Shown here: piece after piece, positions 33,192 to 42,773 of the stretch
Layout of the letters: each line of letters opens with the position of its first letter
Numbering within the stretch: position 1 is the stretch's first letter
Origin: Mycolicibacterium wolinskyi
GTDB lineage: Bacteria > Actinomycetota > Actinomycetes > Mycobacteriales > Mycobacteriaceae
NCBI RefSeq assembly: GCF_002101965.1
Contig: NZ_LQQA01000012.1
Coordinates: forward strand, 84,653 to 148,652
Direction: 5' to 3'
DNA: 64,000 bases
The notes under the pieces: model-generated
What the model saw: the letters and a program-made list of their open reading frames with translations, nothing else
Told to the model about the DNA's origin: nothing
Database searches by the model: none
Made by a program: the position numbers and the translations under genes

Positions 33192-33809
33192 ATGACTGAC
33201 CGTCCGCGCACCGATCCCGAGCAACCGGCCACCGGCCACCACCGAACACCCAATTGGCTTCGCGAAGCTGCGGCCGGCTTGACGGAGCGCGTGAGCAAGC
33301 GCGGGATGACTCTGACCGTCGAGATCGCGGAATCGTTTCTGAGAGAACAAAACCACTCCACCGCTCGCGAGCTCGGCATCGATGAGCGCAACTCCCGGCA
33401 GTACCTCGACGACGACACTCTCGACGAGCTCGCTGACGAGCTCGTGTCCACCTTCGCCGACGAAGCGCCGGGAAGTAACCTGTTTGACCTTCCACGGACC
33501 GCCCACATCAGCGTGGCCAACCTCGGCCGGCTCATCGCCGGCCTTGCCGAGGCCATCCAGTTCTACGGAACTTTCCGACAGATCGACGATGCCGATCGGC
33601 GCGCCAGAATCCATGAGATCGCCCAGCTCTTGTCGCTGGTGGGCCTGATTCAGTCCGATCACACCGTTGGCCCGGTGGCCGCTCCCCCGGCGATGCTTGC
33701 ACGGATTGCGCGGACATTGACCACCGTCGCCGACCTCACTGACAACGACGACCTCGCCGCGGCGCTGCGCCGCGATGCGATGCGAGCCCGGTCCGGATCG
33801 AAGTCGTGA
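33192..33809 (+). CDS. Hypothetical protein, 205 aa
   Basis: ATG 33192 after GGAGAGAGCGG. Basic N-terminus, acidic middle (YLDDDTLDELADELVSTFAD), helical C-terminus. No motif recognised. Overlaps the next gene's start by four bases. Confidence 0.65.
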   Translation: MTDRPRTDPEQPATGHHRTPNWLREAAAGLTERVSKRGMTLTVEIAESFLREQNHSTARELGIDERNSRQYLDDDTLDELADELVSTFADEAPGSNLFDLPRTAHISVANLGRLIAGLAEAIQFYGTFRQIDDADRRARIHEIAQLLSLVGLIQSDHTVGPVAAPPAMLARIARTLTTVADLTDNDDLAAALRRDAMRARSGSKS

Positions 33810-33988
33810 GCGCGGCGTTGGACCTCGACGACCTCGTCGATCTCTCGCACGTGATCCAACAAGTCGTCGGCCGCTCGCTCAGCCCTGACGAGTCCTCGCG
33901 CCTGAAGACCGCATATCAAACTGCTGGGTCGCCGGCCGGCGCCACACTCCACACGCTGCGGACCGCGCTGGAGCAATCCCCACGGTGA
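33806..33988 (+). CDS. Small hypothetical protein, 60 aa
   Basis: GTG start overlapping the previous TGA. MSAALDLDDLVDLSHVIQQV; small, helical, acidic. Supported mainly by the coupling. Confidence 0.55.
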   Translation: MSAALDLDDLVDLSHVIQQVVGRSLSPDESSRLKTAYQTAGSPAGATLHTLRTALEQSPR

Positions 33989-34148
33989 GCGCAACGCCTA
34001 CCGCTTAGCCCCAGGTCATGGTGTGTTTCTCCGGTTCGATGTCGTGGCTTGTCAGACCGGGGAGCGAAGATGTATCCATGGGCAAACCTTGCAAGCACCC
34101 CGTCCGCCCGGACGGTCCTGTCGTGCCGGCAGCTGCAGGCGGCACGCG

Positions 34149-34415
34149 ATGAGTGAACCGACCGGTGCCGACCCGCGGGTCCGGGTAGCGCCGAAGCGCC
34201 GCGACGTGAAACTAGGCGACTTGACGATCCTTGTTCGCGTCCCCGGCAATCCTGTTGCGACAGCGACTTTCACCGCAGACGAGGCCGATGAGGCGCAGCG
34301 GTACGCCGATGAGCACGCCGCTGCCGGCGCCGTCGTCGTACCGCTGCCGGGATCGATTCCGGATCCTGCGTGGGACTGGGAAACCAAGACATGGGTTTCC
34401 AGGACGGGCGACTGA
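34149..34415 (+). CDS. Hypothetical protein, 88 aa
   Basis: MSEPTGADPRVRVAPKRRDV start; then a small beta-strand region and a helix (DEADEAQRYADEHAAAGAV), ending WDWETKTWVSRTGD. Unrecognised. Twenty bases before the peptidase-like gene, so probably co-transcribed. Confidence 0.6.
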   Translation: MSEPTGADPRVRVAPKRRDVKLGDLTILVRVPGNPVATATFTADEADEAQRYADEHAAAGAVVVPLPGSIPDPAWDWETKTWVSRTGD

Positions 34416-34434
34416 GCGAGGCGGGGGCGCCTGT

Positions 34435-35037
34435 ATGCGCGATGAGAAAGCGGTGATCACCCACCATGAAGCCGGCCATGCCGTCGCTGCGCTGATGACG
34501 GTCGCCGGCGATCTCGAAGGCCCGGTGTCGGCTTGCATTGTGGCCGGCCGCGGCACTGGCAATACCAAGATCAACGACTGGGTGATTGATGAGCCGGTGC
34601 AGGCCGCGTTTGTCTTCTATGCGGGCCCGTGGGCGGAGGCTCGCGTGCAATGGCGGCAACCTGCCCTTGAGGGTTTGGACGACACCGACGCCAGCGGAAG
34701 ATCGTTCCGCATGGCTGTCAGAGCGGCCTTCCTGGAAGGCGTCGGCCGGACGGGCGATCTCGCCTATTACAACGGAATGGCGAAGATCGATTCCAGCATC
34801 CCCGAGAGGGAAACGGATTGGTCCCGCGCACTGGAACGCGCGTGGCCAGTCATCGGAGCGTTGGCGAAGGCGCTGCGGGACGGATTGGACGCCGCTGAGC
34901 CAGGACCACACCCGTACGCCGAATTGCCGGACAACGACGGCCTCACAGCGACGCGATACGAGATCGCCGGCGACGACGTCGTGGCGTTGGTGCAGCCGCA
35001 ACTCGAAGCACGCGGGATCTGGCGCTCGGTCACGTAG
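34435..35037 (+). CDS. M41/FtsH-like zinc-peptidase-type protein
   Basis: 200 residues from ATG 34435. The N-terminal THHEAGHAVAALMT is the HExxH motif of M41 (FtsH) peptidases. The usual AAA+ domain is absent, and a later Asp for the third zinc ligand cannot be assigned with certainty (LEGLDDTDASG is a candidate). Stand-alone M41-like domains occur on phages and plasmids with unknown substrates. Confidence 0.65.
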   Translation: MRDEKAVITHHEAGHAVAALMTVAGDLEGPVSACIVAGRGTGNTKINDWVIDEPVQAAFVFYAGPWAEARVQWRQPALEGLDDTDASGRSFRMAVRAAFLEGVGRTGDLAYYNGMAKIDSSIPERETDWSRALERAWPVIGALAKALRDGLDAAEPGPHPYAELPDNDGLTATRYEIAGDDVVALVQPQLEARGIWRSVT

Positions 35038-36626
35038 CTCGTGCGCCGGCTGTCCTGAGTTGCCGGTCTCCGGCTGTTAAGGGTTTGCCGCGGCCGAAAC
35101 CGACCCGAAGCACGGATCCGCGCGAGGACCACTCCCCTACCCCACCGTCGATGTCTGCCCTGTGCAGGAGCTTCGTGCTCACCGGTGTTTCGGACCGGAC
35201 AGCCCCCGCATATCACCACACGTCGCGGATCCAGCCACCTGCAAAAACAGTCTGGCGGCCACGTACAGGCCCCAACATCACGCTGAGCTATAGGCAACAC
35301 CCGCCGAGCACTCCGAAACGCCTGAGCGGATACCAGAGCCCATTCTTGTGTGTTCCAGGTTCCGGCGGGGTACACACTTCCGACAAAAGGCCTGGTGGGA
35401 GGTATTCGGCGGCGCGGGTTCGCGGAGCCGCTCCCCTACTCAGCGGGCGGTGCGCACAATGGGCTGTCGTGCGCGGGCACGCGTTGCGTTACAGGCTGCG
35501 ATCCCCATTCCAAACTGCATGGTGTGCCGCGTCTCTCGGCACACTGGTGGGGATACCGCCGCTGTGATGTTCAACGGAATACGTTGCGGGACGGCGTGAC
35601 ATGTAAGCACACCGGCGCGGTACCGAGCATTGGCACGGACGGGTAACCGAATAGTGCATCCACTGCGATGCGTGGCATGACGCTGCGCCACGCTCGCCAC
35701 GGACAAGCCGATATCGCCTCCTATTGGCAGGCGGATTGGCCCGGCAGTCTGGTCAGCGATGCGAGCGTGGACTGTCGCGCTCGTGCTAGTCAGTATCCGA
35801 TAGCGGGCGGTGGAGACCGTGGATGGCGACATTGGTCCGCACGGCCGATGACGGATCATTCTCGACATTGCCGTTCGAGTGCCGCGCCACGCTCCGCGAG
35901 CAGCGTTGGTCAACATCGCGATACACGCGACACGCCGTGTCGTGAAAAATATTTCTGGTGCCACCCGATGGGCAGCCTGACCAACGATTGCGGTCACTGC
36001 GCGGTGTCCTATGCGATAGCTGTTATCCACCACGGCTCCCTGCATCGGGTGCCGCCAAACGCGAACGCAGGTGGACATCCGACCAGCCCTCACGGTATCG
36101 CGCAACATATGTGGCCATACCTGCAGCAAGGTATGCAGCCTGGCACCTAGTCAGGTATTGAGTCAGGTATCCAGCCGCATGCGTAACGGGGTGTGACAGG
36201 TGACCTGACATGGGGGTTTGCACTCGGTATGGCAGGCCATCATGCACCGAACTGCATGCCGTGTGCGCCTGCGAGTGGGCGCAAATGCTCGCGCGACGCC
36301 ATGGCCAACAGCTTGACGACAAGCGCGTACACGCGTCGACGGGGTTACGTGCTCCGGGATCGAGGTTCGCACGCGGCATCACGCATGCGGCCCGACGGGG
36401 ATCATCGCCACGTTTGCTGCAGATCGACGTACAGGTGGTGATGGCCGGGCACTGATTGGCGGCTTGGCCCGGTGTCATGCGCTGAGGCGTGCGTGGCATC
36501 GCCTGGCGTGTCGCATTGGCCGCCTTAGACTTTGTGAACCATGAGCGTGCATGGTGTGCGGCACCTTCGGCGGTGCTGTTCAGCAGGCGCGCAGAACCCC
36601 CGATACTCGCAGAGTGAGGCGCCCGC
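35038..36626. other. Gene-free block upstream of parA (candidate centromere/origin)
   Basis: About 1.6 kb with no convincing gene; all frames over it look like noise. Base composition is more even than in the flanking genes. Short related pieces recur, such as CAGGTATTGAGTCAGGTAT at 36153-36171 with a similar AAGGTATGCAGCC just before, and several GCGATGCG-like words at 35660-35765 and 36008. Position next to parA suggests the partition site; a replication origin is an alternative. Confidence 0.45.
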
Positions 36627-37610
36627 ATGACTAGCAGCGTAGCCGCTTGGGATGAATCTGGGCCTGCAGAACCCGCAGTCGATTGGCGACGTTTAGGCAA
36701 GGTCTATCTATTCGGAAATGGCAAAGGAGGGGTCGGCAAGACGACGTGTTCGACTCACGCGGCAGCACTTGTCGCCTCTGATGGAGCAAGAACTCTCCTG
36801 GTCGATCTCAACGGCCAGGGCAACGTGGCGACCATCTTGGGTTTCGCCAATACCGAAGCCAACGACCACGGCCGGAACTTGTTCAGCGCCATCACCGCCG
36901 GAGCACGGCTGACTCCGGTTCGAAATGTCCGGCCCAACCTTGACGTGGTTCCGGGTGGCCCGTTCGTCAAGCGCATCACGCCCGTGCTGTCAGCCGAGAT
37001 GGGGAATCCGCACACTGCAAAGCACGTCCTGATGTCGCTTGCGCTGGCGCTGCAGGAGATCAGCGATTCGTACGGTTTGATCATCATCGACTCACCTCCG
37101 GAGAACCAGACACTGCTCCAGCTGGCACTCTGCGCCGCAAGATTTGTGGTCGTCCCGATGAAAACCGACGCTTTATCGCGAACGGGTTTGCGTGAGCTCG
37201 CCGGGGACTTCCGTGCGATGAGAGAACACAACCCATACCTGATCCTGTTGGGCTGCTTTGTATTCGCCTCAGGGACGAACGCGACAGCGATCCGCAAGAA
37301 GACGAAGGAGAATGTTGCGCGGGATCTCGGACAGAAGGCCGGCGAGGTGATGTTGACCTCGTTCATCCGTCATTCGGAGGCGGTCGGTGAGCAGGTTCCC
37401 GAGTACGGGCGCCTGGCTCACGAGTTGGAGAAGGAAATCGTCAATAACCCGAAGCATTGGGAACTGAAGAAGGGCACGGCCGCCAACGCGCCGGTGGTGA
37501 GCACGACGACTCAGTTGGTGGCAGAAGACTTCGCGAAACTGACAAAGGAAATACTCACGCGTGGTGCCAAGATGCGCGCCGAGATGATGGAAAAGGGAGT
37601 GTGGCCGTGA
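36627..37610 (+). CDS. parA: ParA-family partition ATPase
   Basis: 327 residues. Deviant Walker A (GNGKGGVGKTTCSTH, about residues 31-45), then LLVDLNGQGN, Walker B-like IIIDSPPENQT. No HTH at the N-terminus beyond a short extension, so type Ib-like. It forms ATP-dependent gradients on the nucleoid that separate plasmid copies. Overlaps the next gene (GTGA), its likely centromere-binding partner. Confidence 0.92.
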   Translation: MTSSVAAWDESGPAEPAVDWRRLGKVYLFGNGKGGVGKTTCSTHAAALVASDGARTLLVDLNGQGNVATILGFANTEANDHGRNLFSAITAGARLTPVRNVRPNLDVVPGGPFVKRITPVLSAEMGNPHTAKHVLMSLALALQEISDSYGLIIIDSPPENQTLLQLALCAARFVVVPMKTDALSRTGLRELAGDFRAMREHNPYLILLGCFVFASGTNATAIRKKTKENVARDLGQKAGEVMLTSFIRHSEAVGEQVPEYGRLAHELEKEIVNNPKHWELKKGTAANAPVVSTTTQLVAEDFAKLTKEILTRGAKMRAEMMEKGVWP

Positions 37611-38257
37611 GCAACAACCTGACTCGACAAGAACTGCCGGCAGAGGATCTCGGCGACCTCACAGCCCCACCAGTACGCGGCGCCGGCCTGTCCGGTCTCC
37701 TCGATGAGACTCCGGCGCCACCGCCCCAGCACGATGTTGATCCAGTAGATGCAGCGGAGACATTTGAGCCGGCAGGAACGGCTGAAACGTCCGAGGAGGA
37801 CGAGGTGGTGACACCGATACGGCCGCTGTCCTCTACACGGGCACCGGCCCCGCGCAAGCCGGGCCGGCCCCGTACGCGCACCAAGCCAGCTTCGGCGGTG
37901 TATGTGACCGCGGGTGTGAAGAAGCGGTTCGAGAAGTATCGGCATGACAACAAATCGACCAATTTGCAGGTGGTCTTGGAGGCGATCAGTGCCATGCACA
38001 AGGCCGGCAAGCTTGACCAGATCATCCAGGAGTCGCGGTACAGCACGGCGCCGGTGAACGACCTGTTCCCTGCTGATCCCTCCGCGGTGCGTTATCTGGG
38101 TGGTGGGAGTTCGCAGATCTCGTTCAGCCCAACACCGGAGCAGGAGGCGGTGATCGACCAGATCGGCAAGAAGTTGGGTTTCGATACCCGGTCCACGTGG
38201 ATTGCGCCTGTCCTCAACGCGTTCCTGCCCGGCAAGAAGGACGCGACCGCTCATTGA
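37607..38257 (+). CDS. Putative centromere-binding partner of ParA
   Basis: 216 residues; GTG 37607, seven bases after GGAG (GTG 37601 is too close). The N-terminal 80 residues are acidic and disordered. A basic linker (APRKPGRPRTRTKPA) and a helical part (VKKRFEKYRHDNKSTNLQVV) look like a small DNA-binding module. Not a canonical ParB. The coupling to parA argues for the adaptor role. Confidence 0.72.
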   Translation: MSNNLTRQELPAEDLGDLTAPPVRGAGLSGLLDETPAPPPQHDVDPVDAAETFEPAGTAETSEEDEVVTPIRPLSSTRAPAPRKPGRPRTRTKPASAVYVTAGVKKRFEKYRHDNKSTNLQVVLEAISAMHKAGKLDQIIQESRYSTAPVNDLFPADPSAVRYLGGGSSQISFSPTPEQEAVIDQIGKKLGFDTRSTWIAPVLNAFLPGKKDATAH

Positions 38258-38363
38258 GCGATGTGGATCCTGCGGCCTGCAGGCCGCCTCCACCATGCGA
38301 GCCAGTCGTTGACGGTCGCAGATCTCACCGGTCGCAGTGATGCGCCGCCTGGCCGGCGGCGCA

Positions 38364-38699
38364 TCACTTGTCGACGGTCTCCGAGCTGTTGTCAACGGCC
38401 AGGGCTTGGCCGAGCAATTCGATGGCGGCGTCCCAGAGTGTGTGCGGGTTTCGCCGGTAGTAGACGCGGCCCATGCCGTCTTGGCGGGTGATCAGGCCGG
38501 CCGCGGTGAGGTCTTTGAGTGGCTGCTGGATAGCGCTTTGCGCGTTAAATCCGAGCTCCACGGCGAGGTCGCTGGGGTTAACCAGGCCGTCGCTCTGCGC
38601 GATCGCCGCCATGACGGCGAGTCGGTGTTTCTGGCCGAACACCACCCGGGAGAGCTCTTGAACTCTCTCGGATTGGGCGTACGACGACACGCCTGACAT
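38364..38699 (-). CDS. Winged-helix transcriptional regulator
   Basis: 111 residues. FGQKHRLAVMAAIAQSDGLV then an ArsR/MarR-like winged helix (PSDLAVELGFNAQSAIQQPL, LITRQDGMGRVYYRRN). No cysteines, so not an obvious metal sensor. Its start abuts an array of TGTTACA-like repeats, which it probably binds to control itself and the gene at 38818. Confidence 0.78.
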   Translation of the reverse strand: MSGVSSYAQSERVQELSRVVFGQKHRLAVMAAIAQSDGLVNPSDLAVELGFNAQSAIQQPLKDLTAAGLITRQDGMGRVYYRRNPHTLWDAAIELLGQALAVDNSSETVDK

Positions 38700-38701
38700 G
38701 C

Positions 38702-38786
38702 TATTACAGGATTTCTGTTACAGGTTCCATGTTACTGATATTCTGTTACACAGATCGTGTAATGCCTGTTCAGAGCGGTATTACAC
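38702..38786. promoter_or_regulatory. Operator array of TRTTACA repeats
   Basis: Motif copies at about 38703 (TATTACA), 38716 (TGTTACA), 38731 (TGTTACT), 38744 (TGTTACA), 38757 (GTGTAAT, inverted) and 38779 (TATTACA). The first four are spaced 13-15 bp. Lies between divergent genes; likely target of the 38364 regulator. Confidence 0.6.
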
Positions 38787-38817
38787 GCAGTATCGCGACT
38801 TTGAACGGAGTGCGCAC

Positions 38818-39072
38818 ATGCCGGACACACCGGACGTCGCCAAGGCGCCACGTCGCCGGAGGGACTGGCGGCACAACGAGACTCGTGCCAGCGACAAGAT
38901 TGTGGCCAAACGGGTCACGGCACTCGACCACAAAGCGCTCACCAAGCTCGCGGAAGCCCAGGGCGTCAAGGTCGCGGTGCTGCTCGAACCGTTCGTCACC
39001 GAGCTCATCAAGCAGGCTCACGAGTATTGCGAGAAGAACGGCGTGATTCTGGAGCCGGCCAACGCGTCCTGA
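38818..39072 (+). CDS. Small basic protein, possible DNA-binding
   Basis: 84 residues, ATG 38818 behind ACGGAG. Basic N-terminus (APRRRRDWRHNETRASDKIV), then a helical part (HKALTKLAEAQGVKVAVLLE) that could be a ribbon-helix-helix. Convergent with the replication gene. Role unknown; possibly a copy-number or partition regulator. Confidence 0.65.
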   Translation: MPDTPDVAKAPRRRRDWRHNETRASDKIVAKRVTALDHKALTKLAEAQGVKVAVLLEPFVTELIKQAHEYCEKNGVILEPANAS

Positions 39073-39099
39073 GGGCATCAGCCGAGTCAGCCCATTTTT

Positions 39100-41049
39100 C
39101 TACGCAGCGAGGATCCGGCCACCCAGCAGGTCGGCGACTATGTCGATGGCTTCTCGCTCGATATCGATGTTGTCCATAGGTGGGGGACCGGTGCACATCG
39201 TGAGATCCAGGTAAGCCCGTTCGGTGTGCTCGTCGAGACCGGCGGAGCGCGCGGCTCCGGCCAGTGTTTCTTGGGTTCCGATGTGGGATTCGCCGCTACG
39301 GGCTTGCTCGCGTTCGTCGAGCCACTTCTTCCAGGCGGACCTTTCGGCCTGATGGCGTTGCAGGCGAGCAGCGCGGTAGTTGCCCAGTTGATGACTGTTG
39401 GCGATCGCGTCGAGCTCGACGGGCCCCCGCACGACGACACCTCGGCCGGCGCGTTTGAGTAAGCCGGCCACTTCCAGATCGCTCACCATGGCGTCGCCGG
39501 TCGCTCTAGGCACCGCGGCCGCCGCGTAGATGTCGGCCTTGTTGGTCAGCCCGTGGTGGGCGACCAGTTCGTAGATTCGACGCAAGTGGTGGCCCAGGAC
39601 GATCCAGGCGTCGTGCACCGGCTCGATGCGAATGCGTTCACCGGCCGCAGCGTCATTTGTCACGCGATTCTGGGTGGTCAGAGCGTACACGTCGGCGTCA
39701 GTTCCAAGGTGGTGCCTGACCAGAACTAGTGGCGCACCGGCCCTTTCCCGAAGGTCTGCCAGGACACGCCAGATGGTGTCTTCGCTCAGCAGCCCCGAGC
39801 TTAGTGAGAGAGAGCGGCCGCCGACACCTACCAGCCAGGTGCCTGATCGTTGGTCTCCGGCCATCACAGCGTAGAAAGCGATGCTCTGCAGAACGGCGTG
39901 CACTGTCCACCGATAGCGCTTGCCGACGAATTCACGGTCGGCCCAGGCGATTGCGTTGGCAAGCCAGTCCCGAAGATCCTTCGGTCCGCGCGGTCCTGGG
40001 GTGTATCCCCCCGGTGAGTTCTTAGTCTTGTGCCGCGGGGGAGAGGACTTTAAGACGTTGTTGATCAACCAGTCGAATGCTTTGGCGACATCGCGTGTGA
40101 GGGCCTGATCGCCGCGGTGGTCGTAGCGGGTGTAGGCGGATCCGAGTCCTTGTCGCCATGGACCGTTCGGTCCGATCATCTCGCGCAAGGTGGCCAGACT
40201 GTGGCCTCGGGCGATGGCGTTGACAACCACGGATTGGCGGGCCTCGTGGTTGGACTGCCATGTGCGGCGCGCCGGATTGATGGTCCCGTCGGTGGCGTAG
40301 GCGACGACGTCGGCTGGCAGTGGGTCGTGGCGGACGTAGGGTGCGCTGATTCGTTGGTCGTCGCCGGCGCCCACGGTGTATTCGGCTGCGGCGGTTGCCG
40401 GCTGCGTTGCAGGCGTGGAGCGAACGGGTGGATTCAGGGCGCCGAGGAGCATCAGCAACCGCGGCAGGAGAGTGGGCTCGGATCGGGTGGTGAAGGCCTC
40501 GACTGCGGCCTCCAAGGTTCCGTCGAGCTGTCGGTAGCCACCTTCGCGGCAAGGTGATCCCGGCGGAGTCATGCACCCTGTGTCGGCGTTGGTGTTCGGG
40601 GTGATGTCGAGGGTCGGGAGTCGGGCGGCGAGAAGCCGCACCAGGTGGTTCATTTCGTCAAGTGACGCCGACGTCCCGATGGCCAATGGGCAGATCAAGT
40701 GCCGGCCGCCGCTGCTGGATCGGTCGGTGACGACCACGCCGCCGCATTGGGTGATCCATTCGGCTGCTCTGGCCAGGTCGTCGGCAACGGCCGCGGGGCC
40801 GTGCAGTTTGGCATCGAAGTCCAACCAGAGTGTGTGGGTTCGACGACGTGTGTAGAGGTAGAGCGCGGCAGGCCGGCTCGGAAGTCGCTCGCAGTGCTTG
40901 GCGGTGTCGCTGAACTTCCCCGTTTCGGGGTTCCACAGACGCATCCGGCTGCGCCCGGGCGCAGCAAGGAGTCGCGCCAGCCGTTTCCACACGAGCTCCG
41001 GCGGGCAGGTCGCCGGCCTGAGATCGGCTGCGAGGACTGCCGTAGTCAC
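39100..41049 (-). CDS. Replication protein with primase-polymerase (AEP) domain
   Basis: 649 residues. The N-terminal third fits archaeo-eukaryotic primase-type catalytic motifs: HTLWLDFDAKLHG (two Asp, about residue 75) and SSSGGRHLICPL (Ser-x-His). It also has CREGGYRQLDG. The C-terminal half has a primase-C-like part and a winged-helix segment (DIYAAAAVPRATGDAMVSDL). Such proteins initiate or prime plasmid replication. Intergenic hairpins to its right may regulate it. Confidence 0.72.
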   Translation of the reverse strand: MTTAVLAADLRPATCPPELVWKRLARLLAAPGRSRMRLWNPETGKFSDTAKHCERLPSRPAALYLYTRRRTHTLWLDFDAKLHGPAAVADDLARAAEWITQCGGVVVTDRSSSGGRHLICPLAIGTSASLDEMNHLVRLLAARLPTLDITPNTNADTGCMTPPGSPCREGGYRQLDGTLEAAVEAFTTRSEPTLLPRLLMLLGALNPPVRSTPATQPATAAAEYTVGAGDDQRISAPYVRHDPLPADVVAYATDGTINPARRTWQSNHEARQSVVVNAIARGHSLATLREMIGPNGPWRQGLGSAYTRYDHRGDQALTRDVAKAFDWLINNVLKSSPPRHKTKNSPGGYTPGPRGPKDLRDWLANAIAWADREFVGKRYRWTVHAVLQSIAFYAVMAGDQRSGTWLVGVGGRSLSLSSGLLSEDTIWRVLADLRERAGAPLVLVRHHLGTDADVYALTTQNRVTNDAAAGERIRIEPVHDAWIVLGHHLRRIYELVAHHGLTNKADIYAAAAVPRATGDAMVSDLEVAGLLKRAGRGVVVRGPVELDAIANSHQLGNYRAARLQRHQAERSAWKKWLDEREQARSGESHIGTQETLAGAARSAGLDEHTERAYLDLTMCTGPPPMDNIDIEREAIDIVADLLGGRILAA

Positions 41050-41650
41050 GGGCTGGTTACGGAAATGGGTTGCAGGCCGGGCCGATTGGGCCGAGCTGCC
41101 AGCGCCAGTATTGCAATGGAGTGTCGTTCATTGCGGCTCACAAGGGTGTCCTTTATCCTGGAGCCAGCCTTTGTGGTCGGCCCCAAAATCGGTGTCAGAG
41201 AATTCGGTTGTTACGGGTCGCCTGAACGGAAGTTGGCGCTTCAGTTCAGGTTTCGGATGTCCCCGCTTCGGCGGGGATTTCTGGCTTTTGACCCTGGGGC
41301 GTCTTACGCTGGGTGTCGCGCTCGACGCATTGTGAAGTGATAGGCGTGCCTCCTGGTGCTCGTGTTGATGCAGAGTTTGGCACGAAACGCCGGTTAAACC
41401 GGTCAGACACGCTGGTCATGCCCGTGATTGTCGACAACGGGTCAGCACGTAGCTTCGATTCCGACGTCCTGGCGGCTCCGCGTGGCTCTTTGATGTCGGC
41501 GTTTCGAGCATCGGCGAGGTGAACTCGGCGACCCGAACTCACCTCGGACCACCACGCGAGTGCTTGCGAATCTTGTTTTGGCTGTCGCGTAAGCGGTGGG
41601 TTGCAACTGACACTTCGAGTCGAGATCCAAGCTATGCAAAGGAAGCCCGA
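41050..41650. promoter_or_regulatory. Intergenic region with two hairpins upstream of the AEP-type rep gene
   Basis: About 600 bp without a gene. Inverted repeats: CCTGAAC (41221-41227) with GTTCAGG (41244-41250), then CCCCGC-TTCG-GCGGGG (41261-41276) followed by ATTT, which reads as a plus-strand terminator. It also has GCCGGTTAAACCGG at 41391-41404. The layout would allow a small RNA antisense to the rep leader; an origin is also possible. Confidence 0.5.
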
Positions 41651-42529
41651 ATGACCCTCCTCGATGAGCGGCCCTCACTGGCACCCGACGTTGCGGCTGA
41701 ACCGGCTCCGCCTTCACTCGCCAAGTCCGCGGCGCCAACACCGCCGGAGAATGCGCCGACTGGGCCGGCCAAGGGAGAGGCCGATCGAGCAGCCGAGAAG
41801 CTGCTGATGCTTCGGCGTGCCCGCAAGAGCGCGGTCGCCGTGACCGTGTTCATCGCGTGCGGGTCGTTCGGTCTGTCGTTCTACTCGCTGTGGGACATGG
41901 CCTCCCAGCTCGCCTGGCCTTGGTATATCGCGTGGCTGTGGCCACTGATCGTCGACGGGATGATCATCGTCGCCACGATGTCTCTGGTCGCGTTCGGTGG
42001 ATACACCGGGCAGAAGGCCAACGTGGTCTATTCGTGGTGCGTCCTGGGGTTCGGAGCAGTGGTCAGTATGGGGGCCAACTTCGTTCATCCGTTGTTGCCT
42101 CACCTGATGGGCCAGGCGCAGGGGCCTGTGTCGGCGGGGTTGTGGCTGGGGGCGGGCATGTCCTGCATCCCACCGATCGCGCTGCTGGCATGCACCCATC
42201 TGCTGGCGCGGCTGTGGGCGTTCAGCCCCGAGGATGAGGAGTTCGCGATGGCGGTGGCCGTTGCTGACACGGTCGGGGTGAGTTCAGCCAGCGGAGTGGC
42301 GGAGTTGTCGCGCGCGGTGGCGGCGCGGATTCAGGCTGGCGGCAAGCTGACCAGCTATCCGGAGGATGATGTCGCGGAGATTGTTCGGCTGCTGTTCCAG
42401 TCCGAACCGCCGTTGAAGCTGCGCGAGATCGGCAGGATGGTCGACCGGCACCATGACGTGGTGGGCAGGGTGCGCGACGAGGTCTCTGCCCTGCTCGGGG
42501 TGGGTATGGCCGCAGAGGCGGCCGGCTGA
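41651..42529 (+). CDS. DUF2637-family membrane protein
   Basis: 292 residues. After a Pro/Ala-rich N-terminus come four membrane helices (VAVTVFIACGSFGLSFYSL, PWYIAWLWPLIVDGMIIV, then VVYSWCVLGFGAVVSMGANF and MSCIPPIALLACTHLLARL). A cytoplasmic tail ends in a small HTH-like region (LKLREIGRMVDRHHDVVGRV). DUF2637 proteins are common on actinobacterial conjugative plasmids (SpdB-type spread proteins among them). It starts the region of ESX-related genes. Confidence 0.8.
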   Translation: MTLLDERPSLAPDVAAEPAPPSLAKSAAPTPPENAPTGPAKGEADRAAEKLLMLRRARKSAVAVTVFIACGSFGLSFYSLWDMASQLAWPWYIAWLWPLIVDGMIIVATMSLVAFGGYTGQKANVVYSWCVLGFGAVVSMGANFVHPLLPHLMGQAQGPVSAGLWLGAGMSCIPPIALLACTHLLARLWAFSPEDEEFAMAVAVADTVGVSSASGVAELSRAVAARIQAGGKLTSYPEDDVAEIVRLLFQSEPPLKLREIGRMVDRHHDVVGRVRDEVSALLGVGMAAEAAG

Positions 42530-42680
42530 CCAAGGACCTGGCGGAGCAGGGGCACGAGACGGCGGGATGCCCGCCACTGCATCGCCAATGGCTATCGCGC
42601 GCAACATCTGACGAGATCTTGCGCGCGATACGTTTTTCGGGTGTGGAGTCAGGCCGAGGGGTGTTTGGAAGTTCGTGGTC

Positions 42681-42697
42681 GACGGCTGTCGCATAAC
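42681..42697 (-). promoter_or_regulatory. 17-bp motif GTTATGCGACAGCCGTC
   Basis: Exact inverted copy of the motif at 63498-63514 and close to 4141-4156. Here it lies 77 bp before the DUF4226-like gene. Probable binding site of a shared regulator, or a relaxase-related sequence. Confidence 0.6.
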
Positions 42698-42773
42698 TGG
42701 CAAACGCTTCATAGCGTTCACACCAATAGAACTGCGGCGGCTGGCGCCCCCGAATGAAAGGACGTGGTCTACG

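Noticed and set aside
35440..36129. 229-residue minus-strand frame in the gene-free block
   Set aside because: Composition is irregular, with no domain, no ribosome site and many rare-codon runs; competing frames are equally good.
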